Positions 11,907 through 22,852 of a stretch of 64,000 bases of DNA are shown here, piece after piece. A program made the position numbers and the translations under genes. The DNA comes from Pseudocercospora fijiensis CIRAD86. Its lineage: Eukaryota; Ascomycota; Dothideomycetes; Mycosphaerellales; Mycosphaerellaceae. The stretch spans positions 2,285,728-2,349,727 of the forward strand of contig NW_006921540.1 in NCBI RefSeq assembly GCF_000340215.1, written 5' to 3'. How positions within the stretch are numbered: position 1 is the first letter of the stretch; the number at the start of each line of letters is the position of its first letter. The notes under the pieces are model-generated. The model searched no databases and was not told the origin of the DNA. It was given only the letters and a program-made list of their open reading frames with translations.

Positions 11907-14585
11907 TCATTCGTCTTTTTGAGACTCATGAATTGGTGGGTGTGGTGGGGGTGTTTGTTCTCTGCTAACGTCACTGCTCACGTCGAAAGACGCACGGTTT
12001 CGCGGGACGTTGAGGAGTTTTGCACTGCCAGAGGAGAATTGACGGGAGTGTCGTCCGCCTGTCTTTACGCTGGTGGCGCGCTCGATTTGTGCCTGTGGTG
12101 ATTCTGGTTCGGATTCGTCGGAGTCGTCGGCATGTTCGAAGCGCTCGTATGGCATTTCTACTGCCTCTTGTGCTGAGAACTCTTGTACGAGCCCTTCTCG
12201 GGACCGTAGACGTGGGTCATGCTCGACCAGCGTAGGTTTCCTGCGCATGCTCTCGTGGACAGTGAATGGCTCACCCGGCGACGGATCTGGCTGAGTTTCT
12301 TCCTCGCTTTCTTCTTCTTGGCTATTGAGACCACGACCACGTGAGCTTGTGTTTCTGCTGAGGTACTCGGCATCTTTGTCGACGCCAAGCTCCTCGTAGC
12401 TGGCAGTAAATTCCGCATTCTTCTTGGCAAAGGACTTGCTTAAGGCTGACTGATGGGACTGACGCTTGAGAGAGCCACTCGCTAGCCAAGATCCTTCAGA
12501 GTCGATCGAAGCAAGCGAGCCCGACATCTGATGCCGGCTGCGCAAATTTTGGCTGACAGGAGTGTCGTTACGATTGCCCATGATGACGTCGCCTTCGGCA
12601 TCTCTCTGCTTTTTCACAGGAATGTCCAGTGGTACAGATTTGATTGGTGCTCGGAATGCGGCTGCAGCAGCGGCGGAGGTTGCAACATCGGGAGACTGCG
12701 TTCTAGAGTCAGGCGGCGAGATTGGCATTCCTGGGAGGTCTTCTCTAAATTTGCTCTGGGTGCGAACTGGTGTGCCAGACTTTGACAAATATGTTCCAGG
12801 ACGGGGAGGATCAGTGCCCACGAAATGGGCTGGGAGTGGCTGATTCCTCATCGATTCACGCGAAGTGTTCGAGAACGAACTCTGGGCCGGCTCCTTTGGC
12901 TCAGCGACACTTTTGCGGAAGGTGCCACCGCGCCTGAAGATGTTCGCCCAAGTGCCGGTGCGTCTTTCCTGTGGAGCCTGTGGAGGATCTGAGCTTCGAC
13001 GTTCGACGGGTATCCGTGGTGGGGGCGCAAGGTCGGCCATGCTCTGCTGCGAGATGCTTTCGTGTCGCAGTGCCTCAGCAAGTTGCGACGCGCTCGACAT
13101 CGCTCGCTGCCCATATATAGGTGACAGTGGCGGCGTGTTTGCTTGCGACATGCGTACAGCCTGAGCTGTTCCGAGAAATGGCTCTTCAGCAGGAGACTCC
13201 GCCGTCGTTGGCCGTGCTTCGGCAGGTACATCTCCGGGTTGTGGTGATGCTGGTGGTACTTCAGCAGCATCTGTAAAAGGATTCTCTGGTTCGGGCTGGG
13301 GAGCTGCCGGCTGCACTGTTTCAAGTTGGGAGGCCTGAAGTTCTTCGGTTTGGTCAATGCCGAGACCAGCTGGTTCAGGATGAGTGCCGCGTAAAGCAGG
13401 ATGCACATCGCTTGGAGGAGTAAGTACTCCACGCGCTTGCAGCTGTTCTTCAGCGCGTATTCTCGCCTGTTCGACGCGTCTTCGCTCTTCTGAAGGGCGT
13501 CTTTTCCTGCCGCTGTCTGCACGATCGCGACCTTCAGCTTTCGCTTTCAGCTTACGCTCGAGCGTCTCTTGTCGCTCTTGCTGTCGCTTCTCCCTACGCT
13601 TCGCATCTCGTTCCATGATAGCTCTAATATCGCTGGCACCAAGATCGTCGGCTTCATTGCCAACTGTGCGTCGCTTCCGGCGTTCGCGTCCATCTTGGTT
13701 TGCAGGCGCTTTTTCGCTCGCCCGAAGCGAGTCAATGCGATAGAGAAATCCGGATGAGCTCGGTGGTAAGCTATTTGAAACATACTGTGGCAATCCGGAC
13801 AGCCGCACCGCGGGACGTGGGCTGAAGATGGCTGCAAAGCTGCCCACTTCCCACCCACGTTGTTCCACGATACCGGACATTGAGGAGTGAATCGATCCTT
13901 CCGGAGGCAATGACACGCGAGAGTCGCCATTAAGCCCTCGAATCTTTTTGCTGTCACGTCGAAGTGGGCCATCGCCGGGTCTTTTGGGAATTGGTATTGG
14001 TGCGGTCATAGCTCGAATCTCCTCCTCTCGCAAAGTATCATCCTTGCGTTTGGATCTCCCAGAGAACCTACGCGTCGGCGCCCCATAATCGGCCGTACTT
14101 CGTTTCGATTGACGTGTTTGAGACTTCTGTAGCTTCGCCAGAGAGTCTTGGCGTTGTACGCTGGTTTGCGACATGGAATGGGGGCGAAAATTGTATGGGA
14201 TCGGAGGCTTTTCCAGGTCGACAGGTCGAAGATGTGGACTCTGATCCAAGCGTTGTTGGAAGGGCAGAGCTGTGATGTCCTCCCTGCTTGCGGATGAGAG
14301 TGGTGGCACGTTCTCCTTGTTGGACGGGTCATTCCGATGCTGGCTGGCGGGCGACTGGGCTTCGCTTGCCGGCCGTGGTCGACCACGCTTGCTATTGCGC
14401 CGTGAATTGCGTCGGGGTATGGGGGGCGTGGCTGTAGCGGATCGTGGTCCGGGGCTGTGGGTGAGCGTCGACATCGAAGGAGGGTTTCCCTTCTCCGCCA
14501 GCGCTAGCGGGTGTTGCTCTATGGCAGTTGCACTGGGATTATTGGAGCTGGCCCTTCGCCGGCGTCTGAAGGGCCATATGGGCAT
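11907..14585 (-). CDS. Large disordered protein of unknown function
   Basis: I do not recognise a named family. The long open frame extends upstream of 14585, but only through a TTG; the first ATG, followed by PIWPFRRRRR, gives 892 residues and looks like a natural start. The protein is mostly Ser/Pro/Arg-rich and predicted to be disordered. A more ordered middle part (about residues 230-300) contains GWEVGSFAAIFSPRPAVRLSG and a short segment FLYRIDSLRAS. This is followed by a strongly charged Arg/Lys/Glu coiled-coil stretch at about 310-385 (DIRAIMERDAKRREKRQQER). Several SP/TP sites suggest phosphorylation, which is inference. The C-terminus is acidic and ends in PPPHPPIHESQ. No membrane segment or catalytic motif is visible. 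Confidence 0.75.
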   Translation of the reverse strand: MPIWPFRRRRRASSNNPSATAIEQHPLALAEKGNPPSMSTLTHSPGPRSATATPPIPRRNSRRNSKRGRPRPASEAQSPASQHRNDPSNKENVPPLSSASREDITALPFQQRLDQSPHLRPVDLEKPPIPYNFRPHSMSQTSVQRQDSLAKLQKSQTRQSKRSTADYGAPTRRFSGRSKRKDDTLREEEIRAMTAPIPIPKRPGDGPLRRDSKKIRGLNGDSRVSLPPEGSIHSSMSGIVEQRGWEVGSFAAIFSPRPAVRLSGLPQYVSNSLPPSSSGFLYRIDSLRASEKAPANQDGRERRKRRTVGNEADDLGASDIRAIMERDAKRREKRQQERQETLERKLKAKAEGRDRADSGRKRRPSEERRRVEQARIRAEEQLQARGVLTPPSDVHPALRGTHPEPAGLGIDQTEELQASQLETVQPAAPQPEPENPFTDAAEVPPASPQPGDVPAEARPTTAESPAEEPFLGTAQAVRMSQANTPPLSPIYGQRAMSSASQLAEALRHESISQQSMADLAPPPRIPVERRSSDPPQAPQERRTGTWANIFRRGGTFRKSVAEPKEPAQSSFSNTSRESMRNQPLPAHFVGTDPPRPGTYLSKSGTPVRTQSKFREDLPGMPISPPDSRTQSPDVATSAAAAAAFRAPIKSVPLDIPVKKQRDAEGDVIMGNRNDTPVSQNLRSRHQMSGSLASIDSEGSWLASGSLKRQSHQSALSKSFAKKNAEFTASYEELGVDKDAEYLSRNTSSRGRGLNSQEEESEEETQPDPSPGEPFTVHESMRRKPTLVEHDPRLRSREGLVQEFSAQEAVEMPYERFEHADDSDESEPESPQAQIERATSVKTGGRHSRQFSSGSAKLLNVPRNRASFDVSSDVSREQTPPPHPPIHESQKDE

Positions 14586-15216
14586 CGCGGAGGGGGCAAG
14601 ACTGCGACGGCCTGCTTTGCATGCCTGTAGCGAGCTGTTGTCGCGCGGTGACACGGGTGGTCTCCGTGAGAGGGTCGGGTGGTGATGGTGATGAATCCGG
14701 TGGCAGCAGACAGCGGGCTCAGGGCAGAAAGCGCGCGACTCTCTGCACCTGTGGCGCTTGGGTCCGGATGCGCCGCCGACGCTCCAAGGCTGCGCCGAGG
14801 GCAACGAGGGCGTGTGGGCGTGTGGGCGGAAAGGTCGAGTCGCTGCGGATAGACGGCTGTGGCTCCAGCGGTTGCGAAAAAGTCGTTGCGCGCCGCCGTT
14901 AGGAGAGCGACGATCGGGCAACGGCCTGCCGATTGGCTGGGAAAAAGATTGGGCCAATGTCTGCGCTCAGTGTATGCGCAAGAGATGAAATGAGAGACGA
15001 GAAGAGGGCAGCAAAGGGGTGCGGTTGGCGCGCGTCAAATGAGTACAGAGAGTAGGTAGTTGCAGAGAAAGTAGACGAGGCACACGCACGCACGCACGCA
15101 CAAGCAAAGCAAGCAAGGGAAGAGCTCAAGTCCTTACCGTCAGGTGCACTATCTGGTCACGACTTGCCAGCGCCAGCAGCAGCAGGGATCAGACGCACGG
15201 CACGGCAGAGGTGAGT
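14586..15216. promoter_or_regulatory. 5' region of the disordered-protein gene
   Basis: Upstream sequence of the gene starting at 14585. The frame stays open to 14957 without an ATG, so this is probably a long 5' leader. A small CGCA microsatellite occurs at about 15081-15102. Confidence 0.4.
15081..15105. repeat. CGCA microsatellite
   Basis: Four to five CGCA/ACGC units in a row upstream of the disordered-protein gene. Confidence 0.8.
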
Positions 15217-15745
15217 TCTATCCGGGGTTGCGTCAGCCACTTCACCCCTCGCCCCGGGCTCGGGGATTCCGGCCATACGTAAAATCGCTTTTTCTTAGTA
15301 GGCCACACGTAAAACTCGACATAGTGGTATATTGTATAGTATATAGACCGGGAAATCGAATGGGGGTGCGGTCAGGGTTAAGAAGCAGTGGATTTCCGTT
15401 ACATTGGCGACTAAATTGCGACCGTAGATGGTCAAAATGGACCTGCAATCGGCCTCCGCGCAAACCTCTTATCAACTAAGTAATCAAGCGCCTGCCAAGG
15501 ATTACATAAGAAATGGCGACAGTAAGGTCCTACAGCCACTACATAGTAGCACACACTCGGATAAACTGGCTAATATAATACCTCGACTCGCGGTTCAATA
15601 CTGTATTCACCTAGATATCTATATGGGACTGGAACCTACCACTATGTCGAGTTTTACGTGTGGCCTACTAAGAAAAAGCGATTTTACGTATGGCCGGAAC
15701 CCCCGCGAACAGCGGGGAGGAGTGTGTGACGGAACCCCGGATAGA
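15217..15745. mobile_element. Inverted-repeat (MITE-like) element
   Basis: The two ends of this 529-bp segment are inverted copies. The left arm, 15217 to about 15331, contains TCTATCCGGGGTT, then CCGGCCATACGTAAAATCG, then GGCCACACGTAAAACTCGAC. The right arm, about 15636-15745, is its reverse complement with some differences in a 25-bp stretch. The inner 60 bp of the arms are almost identical. The arms start at TCCGGGGTT, each flanked by TA, as in Tc1/mariner-type insertions. The 300-bp centre has no gene. Both arms encode the same meaningless peptide on opposite strands, which is how the symmetry first shows. It is probably a non-autonomous DNA element; family not proven. Confidence 0.75.
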
Positions 15746-16152
15746 GTGCAGACGGCCAAATCGATCATCGGTCGGTCGCGGCCACGAATGGGCGACGTAC
15801 TCGTTTTCCCACCAGCTCGGACAGCCGTCCACGCGCGTTTGAGCTTTGCTTTCTTTGTCGTGCCCCGTATACACTATGCTACTGCAGACTTGCATAATTA
15901 CTGCTTTCTGCCCTCGCTGCTGCAGAGGCGTTGATGACAGCCCACGACATCCCGCCATCAGAGCCTCTGCGTCTGTATATCCTGGATGGCTGTGCATCGA
16001 TTGGAGCGGGCCCCAAGCGTGGCGCCTGTATACTGTACGTCTTAGGCGAAGCCATTAAAGCCTCTGCCGTGGCGTACGTTGAACCCAAACACTGCATCGT
16101 TGCATCGTCGTGGCTACTGCACGTGCCATATCATACTAGTGTTTATATAGCT
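15746..16152. other. Gene-free stretch before the array
   Basis: No supported gene. Base composition is ordinary until about 16140, where it changes sharply to the TA-rich array. Confidence 0.5.
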
Positions 16153-16194
16153 CGAAGAGCTATAAGTAAAGGCCGAAGAGCTATAAGTAAAGGC
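16153..16194. repeat. Perfect 21-bp tandem duplication at the array edge
   Basis: Two identical copies of a 21-bp unit (CGAAGAGCTATAAGTAAAGG plus C) lie side by side exactly where the TA-rich array begins. Confidence 0.85.
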
Positions 16195-16204
16195 TAAGGC
16201 GACG

Positions 16205-17708
16205 AGCGGGGTAGGGTAAGCTAGATTACTATTAGAAACGCTTATAGTAAGATAGTCTAAAATATCTAAAGTAACTACTTCCGGAATACGCCTATAGTAA
16301 TTACTATCCGGAATACCTATAGCGAGTACTATTCGAAATATCTATAGTACATAGTTCTTTCTAAGTAGGAACGCTTATAGTAAGTACTATCTATAAGGCG
16401 TATAGTAAGTCTAATCTAAAACGCCTAAAGTAATTTTAATCTAAAATACTTATAGGAATTCTAATTTAGAATACTTATAATACTAAGTACTATTTAGAAC
16501 GCGTATAGTAACTCTAATCGGGAGCGCTAATAGTTAGTACTACTATCTATAACGCTTATACTAAGTTTTATTTAGAACACGCTATATAGTAATTCTAATC
16601 TGAAACGTATATACTAAGTCCTATCCGGAACGCGTATAGTAAGTACTATCCGGAACGCGTATAGAAAGTCTAATTCGGAACGCTAATAGTAAGTACTATT
16701 AAGAACGCTTATAGCAAGTATGTACTAAGTCTTATCCGGAACGCGTATAGTAAGTCTAACTCGGAACGCTAATAGTAAGTACTATTAAGAACGCTTATAG
16801 CAAGTAGTACTATCTAAAATACTAATAGTAAGCACTATTTAGAATACTTACAGCAAGTTATATCCGAAACGCTTATAGTAAATACTACTAAAAACGCTTA
16901 TAGCGAGTAGCAATATTTGAAACGCTTATAGCGGTAACTATCCGAGGTATCTATAGCAAATAGTACTATCCGGAACGCTTATAGTAAACACTATCTAAAA
17001 CGCCTATATTCGAACTACTTATAGCGAGTACCCTATATAACGCCTACTACGAGTACCTTATAAAACGCCTATAGCGAGTACTCTATAGAATACCTATAGC
17101 GAGCAGTACTACCCGGAACGCGTAGGATAAGCCTTATTTTAAACGCTTAGTATAGTTAGTCCTATATAAACCGGAACGTATATAGCAAGTCTTATCCGAA
17201 ACTAAATACCTATATTAAGTACTGTCCGGAAGGCTTATAGCGAGTAGTGCTGTCCGGAACGCTTATAGTAAATACTATCTAAAACGCCTATAGTAAATAG
17301 TATTCGAACTACCTATAGCGAGTACCCTATATAACGCCTACTACGAGTATCCTATAGGACGCCTATAGCGAGTACTCTATAGAATATCTGTAATACTAAG
17401 AATAAGTCTAATTTAGAACGCTTATAATACTAAGTACTATTCGGAACGTATATAGTAAGTCTAATCCGAAGCGCTAATAGTTAGTACTACTATCTATAAC
17501 GCTTATACTAAGTTTTATTTAAAACGCGCTATATAGTAATTCTAATCTAAACGCTTATACTAAGTCTTATCCGGAACGCGTATAGTAAGTCTAACTCGGA
17601 ACGCTAATAGTAAGTACTATTAAGAACGCTTATAGTAAGTAGTACTATCTAAAATACCTATAATAAGTACTATTTAGAACACTTATAGTAAGCTATATCC
17701 GATACGCT
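16205..17708. repeat. RIP-marked palindromic 25-bp satellite, first part
   Basis: This stretch consists of diverged copies of a 25-bp unit. Its core is GGAACGCGTATAGTAAGTAC followed by TATCC, with variants such as AACGCTTATAG, GCGAGTAGTACTATC and AACGCCTATAG. The centre ATAGTA-AG-TACTAT is an inverted repeat, so every unit can fold into a hairpin. TpA is extremely common, CpA and TpG are scarce, and CpG is kept, as expected after RIP. No open frame above 60 codons exists here. Larger blocks recur (see the second part), so the array has higher-order structure. Confidence 0.85.
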
Positions 17709-18365
17709 TAGCCTTTCGAGTATACCGCCTCGAGTAAATATCCCCGGATTAGGCGTAAACGACTATATAGCCTCGAGTAAATACTACCGGATCGGGCGTA
17801 AAAGATATATATAGTATCGGAAATACTACTATTATAGCGGCGAAGCCTTACGATACATACTACGACTACTATGTCCTCCGAACCGGTCGCGAACTAAGGA
17901 GTTTTAACGTTCCTCGGATATAGCTAATTAGAGGCGGCTTTTAGATCGTTTTAAGCCGTACTAAGCCTAAAGTAGACCTACGGTTTGTTAAGTTATTATT
18001 ATATTAGAGATAGCGTAACCGCGTAATACCGCCGCGAGCAAATACCGCCGGATTAGGCCTAAAAGTTAGATATACCCTTCCGGAATACTACTATCGCGGC
18101 GGCAACGCGTTATAATATAGACTCCGCGCAATACCGCCGCAAGCAAACACCGCCGGATAAGGTATATACGACGAAGACGCCCTTTTCGAGACTACTATCG
18201 AAGTTATAGCTCGTCGCGGTATATACTGCGACGTCTACGCCCTTCCGGATCGTAGAGGTGTTAACGTTCCTCGCGTCTACCAATTAGAGGCCGCGGTTGG
18301 CCCATTTTAAGCCGCACTAAGCCTAAAGGGGCCCCAACTTTTGTTGAGTTGTTATATTTTAGATA
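17709..18365. repeat. Spacer block B, copies 1 and 2
   Basis: Two adjacent copies (about 17709-18000 and 18013-18365) of a less TA-rich block. Each has a repeated motif like CCGCCTCGAGCAAATACCGC, then CGGATTAGGCGTAAA, and then a stretch resembling CCAATTAGAGG...AAGCCGCACTAAGCCTAAAG. Copy 2 ends GGGGCCCCAACTTTTGTTGA; in copy 1 this end is mutated, mostly by C-to-T and G-to-A changes. A third copy closes the whole array at 21351-21640. Confidence 0.75.
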
Positions 18366-21350
18366 ATACTAAAAAGTAATATTAATCCGGAACGCGTTAT
18401 AGATATTAGAAAGCACTATTTAGAAACGCTTATAGCGAGCACTATTAGGAACGCTTATAGCAAGATAGTCTTAAATATCTATAGTAACTACTTCCGGAAT
18501 ATGCCTATAGTAATTACTATCCGGAATACCTATAGCGAGTACTATTCGAAATATCTATAGTAAGTAGTTCTTTCCGAGTTAGAACGCTTATAGTAAGTAC
18601 TACCTATAAGGCGTATAGTAAGTACTACCTATAAGGCGGATACTAAGTCTAATCTAAAACGCCTATAGTAATTTTAATCTAAAACACTTATAGGGATTCT
18701 TATTTAGAACGCTTATAATACTAAGTACTATTCGGAACGCGTATAGTAAGTCTAATCCGGAGCGCTAATAGTTAGTACTACTATCTATAACGCCTATACT
18801 AAGTTTTATTTAGAACGCGCTATATAGTAATTCTAATCCGAAACGCTTATACTAAGTCTTATCCGGAACGCGTATAGTAAGTACTATCCGGAACGCGTAT
18901 AGTAGGTCTAATTCGGAACGGTAATAGTAAGTACTATTACGAACGCTTATAGTAAGTAGTACTTTCTAAAATACCTATAGTAAGTACTATTTAAAATACT
19001 TATAGCAAGTTATATCCGAAACGCTTATAGTAAATACTACTAAAAACGCCTATAGCGAGTAGTAATATTCGAAACGCCTATAGCGGTAACTATCTAAGAT
19101 ATCTATAGCGAGTAGTACTATCCGGAACGCGTAGAACAAGCCTTATTTTAAACGCTTAGTATAGTTAGTTCTATATAAACCGGAACGCGTATAGCAAGTC
19201 TAATCCGAAACGCTTATAGGTATTCGAACTGCTTATAGCGAGCGCTAAGTACCCTATATAACGCCTACTACGAGTACCTTATAAAACGCCTATAGCGAGT
19301 ACTCTATAGAATACCTATAGCGAGTAGTACTATCCGGAACGCGTAGGATAAGCCTTATTTTAAACGCTTAGTATAGTTAGTCCTATATAGGCCGGAACGC
19401 GTATAGCAAGTCTAATTTAAAACGCTTATAGAAAGTCTTATCCGGAATATATATAGTAAGTCTAAGTGTAATCCGAAACTAAATACTTATATTAGGTACT
19501 ACCCGGAAGGCCTAAAGCGAGTAGTACTATCCGGAACGCTTATAGCAAATACTATCTAAAACGCCTATAGCTAAATAGTATTCAAACTATTTATAGCAAG
19601 TACCCTATATAACGCCTACTACGAGTGCCCTAAAAAACGCCTATAGCGAGCCGGAATGCGCCAATAGTAATTGCTATCCGGAATACCTATAGCGAGTACT
19701 ATTCGAAATATCTATAGTAAGTAGTTCTTTCCGAGTTGGAACACTTATAGCAAGTACTGCCTACAAGGCGTATAGTAAGTCTAATTCAAAACGCTTATAG
19801 CAACTTTAATCGAAAACAACTATAGGAATTCTAATTTGGAACGCTTATAATACTAAGTACTATTCGGAACGCGTATAGTAAGTCTAATCCGGAGCGCTAA
19901 CAGTTAGTACTACTATCTATAACGCCTATACTAAGTTTTATTTAGAACGCGCTATATAGTAACTCTAATACGGATCGCCTATACTAAGTCTTATCCGAAA
20001 CGCGTATAGTAAGTACTATCCGAAACGCGTATAGTAAGTCTAATATAGAACGCTAATAGTAAGTACTACTAAGAACGCCTATAGCAAGTAGTACTTTCTA
20101 AAATACCTATAGTAAGTACTATTTAGAATACTTATAGCAAGTTATATCTGAAACGCCTATAGTAAATGCTACTAAAAACGCTTATAGCGAGTAGTATTAT
20201 TCGAAACGCTTATAGCGGTAACTATCCGAGATATCTATAGCGAGTAGCACTATCCGGAACGCCTATAGCAAATACTATCTAAAACGCCTATAGGCTATAG
20301 TAAATAGCATTAGAACTACTTTTAGCGGACACCCTATATAACGCCTACTACGAGTACCTTATAAAACGCCTATAGCGAGCACTCTATAGAACACCTATAG
20401 CGAGTAGTACTATACGGAACGCGTAGGAGTCGGTAGGACAAGCCTTATTTTAAACGCTTAGTATAGTTAGTCCTATATAAACCGGAACGCGTATACTAAG
20501 TCTAATCTAAAACGCTTATAGAAAGTCTTATCCGGAATGTATAAATTAAGTCTAAGTCTAATCCGAAACTAAATACTTATATTAAGCACTATCCGGAAGG
20601 CCTATAGCGAGTAGTACTATCCGGAACGCTTATAGCAAATACTATCTAAAACGCCTATAGTTAAATAGCATTCGAACTATCTATAGCGAGTACCCTATAT
20701 AACGCCTATAGCGAGTACTCTATAGAATATCTATAGCGAGTAGTACTATCCGGAACGCGTAGGATAAGCTAACTATTATCTATAACGCCTATAATAGGTC
20801 TAATTCAGAACGCTTATAATACTAAGTACTATTTAGAACGCGTATAGTAAGTCTAATAACTCTAATCCGGAGCGCTAATAGTTAGTACTACTGTCTATAA
20901 CGCCTATACTAAGTTTTATTTAGAACGCACTATATAGCAATTATAATCCGAAACGCTTGTACTAAGTCTTATCCGGAACGCGTAGAGGAAGTCTATCCGG
21001 AACGCAAATAGCAAGTACTATTAGGAACGCTTATAGCAAGTAGGACTATCTAAAATACCTATAGTAAGTCCTATTTAGAATACTTATAGCAAGTCTAATC
21101 CGAAACGCTTATAGTAAATACTACTAAAAACGCTTATAGCGAGTAGTAATATTCGAAACGCTTATAGCGGTAACTGTCCGAGATAGCTATAGCGAGTAGT
21201 CCTATCCGAAACGCTTATAGTAAATACTATCTAAAACGCCTATAGTTAAATAGGATTCGAACTATTTATAGCGAGTACCTTATCTAACGCCTACTATAAG
21301 TACCCTATAAAACGCCTATAGCGAGTAGTACTATCCGGAACGCGTAGGAT
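18366..21350. repeat. RIP-marked palindromic 25-bp satellite, second part
   Basis: Continuation of the 25-bp array for 3 kb. A landmark segment (CGCTAATAGTTAGTACTACT and the following 80 bp) occurs near 16526, 17473, 18764, 19896 and 20874 over both parts, giving higher-order periods of about 0.95 to 1.3 kb. Within each period the order of unit variants is largely the same. No gene can be supported. Confidence 0.85.
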
Positions 21351-21640
21351 AAGCCTTTCGAGCCTACCGCTCCGAGCAAATACCGCCGGATTAGGCGCGA
21401 ACGATACCGCCTCGAGCAAAAAACGCCGCCGGATTAGGCGTAAACGACGGAGACGGCCTCGGAAACACTGCTATCGCGGCGCCGGAGCGTTATAGTCGAT
21501 ACCGCGACTCCTACGCCCTCCGGACTACTCGAGAATCGAGAAATTTTGAAGTTCCTCGCCGCCGACCAATCAGAGTCGGCTTTTCGGTCGTTTTGAGCCG
21601 CACTAAGCCTAAAGGGGCCCCAACTTTTGTTGAGTTGTCA
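21351..21640. repeat. Spacer block B, copy 3 (best preserved)
   Basis: This copy matches the blocks at 17.7-18.4 kb but keeps more CpA/TpG, for example CCAATCAGAGTCGG where the others read CCAATTAGAGG or TAATTAGAGG. It ends GGGGCCCCAACTTTTGTTGA followed by GTTG, after which normal sequence resumes. It therefore marks the right boundary of the repeat region. Confidence 0.75.
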
Positions 21641-22852
21641 TATTATTGATGATATTGATGATGATATGGATAGCAGATCGTTCGCACATCGTTGCTCCGT
21701 TGCTCCGTCTTTCGCGCAGCGCAGCATGAGTCGTGAAAGCAAGGAATGCCATACTCATGATGCTCGCATACGCATACCCTTACACCAGTACGCTTACGGC
21801 ACTTCCACCGCACGCGAGCATCATTTTTATGAAGCACCACGCATGCGCTGCTCGTTGTACCTGCGTTGCGGACAGGCGCACTGCACAATTGTAGAACAAC
21901 GTGTGGAGTTCCGCTGCCGTGGGCTGTAGCATACAGTAGTTCGACGGAAACCTGCATAAGTAGTATTCGCCCTATTGGAATCCTGCATCGAGCTAGTTGT
22001 CATGCCGTGTCACCGCTCGTCCTCGACTCTCGAGCAAACAGCACAGCGTTGTCCCCTTGAGCCGGCGCAAGCAACAAAATACTGTACTGCAGTTCTACGG
22101 ACTGCCATGCAGTACCCGCAACTCTGATTATTCCCTGTGATGAGAGAGGTGGACTCCGCGAGACGATCTTGGCAAAGGCGAGTGGTAGGGAATATTTCGA
22201 TGCTGGGCTGATGCGGGTTGGGCTGGACCGAAGATGTTGAGATTGGCAATACTTGCACGTGATGGGCCAGGCCTGGTGCAAGCAACAAGCAACCAAGCAA
22301 GGCCTGCCGTCCGACCTCATCGCTTCCTCCCCCGCAAGCTCGAACTCGTCGCATCGACGTTTTCAATGCTTTGACATGTCTTCTGCCGCGAAGAAAGCTC
22401 GATGCTGGGTAGAATTGAAGTGGGACAGTCGATAGAGTCGTAAACGGAGGAGCTGTGCCTTCCAGATGAGTCCGTCTGCGTCCCGGTCACTGCAAACACA
22501 TAATGTTACACAGCCAAGAGCCTGATGTAGAAGCACAGGTCCAAAACAACACGCTTGTAAGGATTTCTCCCAGGGGTAAAATCGCAAAGTGCACAATGAA
22601 ACAAGCTTCGCAAAGGTGTACTATCGAGACACGAAATCCCTGAGTCTCTGGGACAAATGGCTTCTCGAGCGATCACAGCATGGTATATCTCCAACAGCTC
22701 GTCCTGCTTCGATTGAGCGGCCGTTGAAGACATGGAGAGCTGATGAAATTTGGGTGGACCTCAGCAGGACAAGCAATACAGCACGAGACAGTAAGATCAA
22801 GGAGAAATGGTGTGTAGGAATGCAGACTTGATACGATTCGAGCACAGACCAA
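21641..22852. other. Gene-free stretch between the array and CEF1
   Basis: A small GATGATATT-type repeat lies at 21645-21670 next to the array end. I see no open frame with recognisable or convincing coding character in the remaining 1.2 kb. Confidence 0.5.

Noticed and set aside
14586..14957. Upstream extension of the disordered-protein gene
   Set aside because: The frame is open, but its first codon would be TTG; the first ATG at 14585 followed by PIWPF is a better start.
15242..15934. Two frames on opposite strands containing the same peptide (SSFTCGLLRKSDFTYGRNPR)
   Set aside because: The shared peptide comes from the inverted-repeat arms of a MITE-like element, not from genes.
16205..21640. 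CRISPR-like or coding interpretation of the regular repeats
   Set aside because: The units are contiguous variants without unique spacers, the host is eukaryotic, and all frames are closed; a RIP-marked satellite explains the data.
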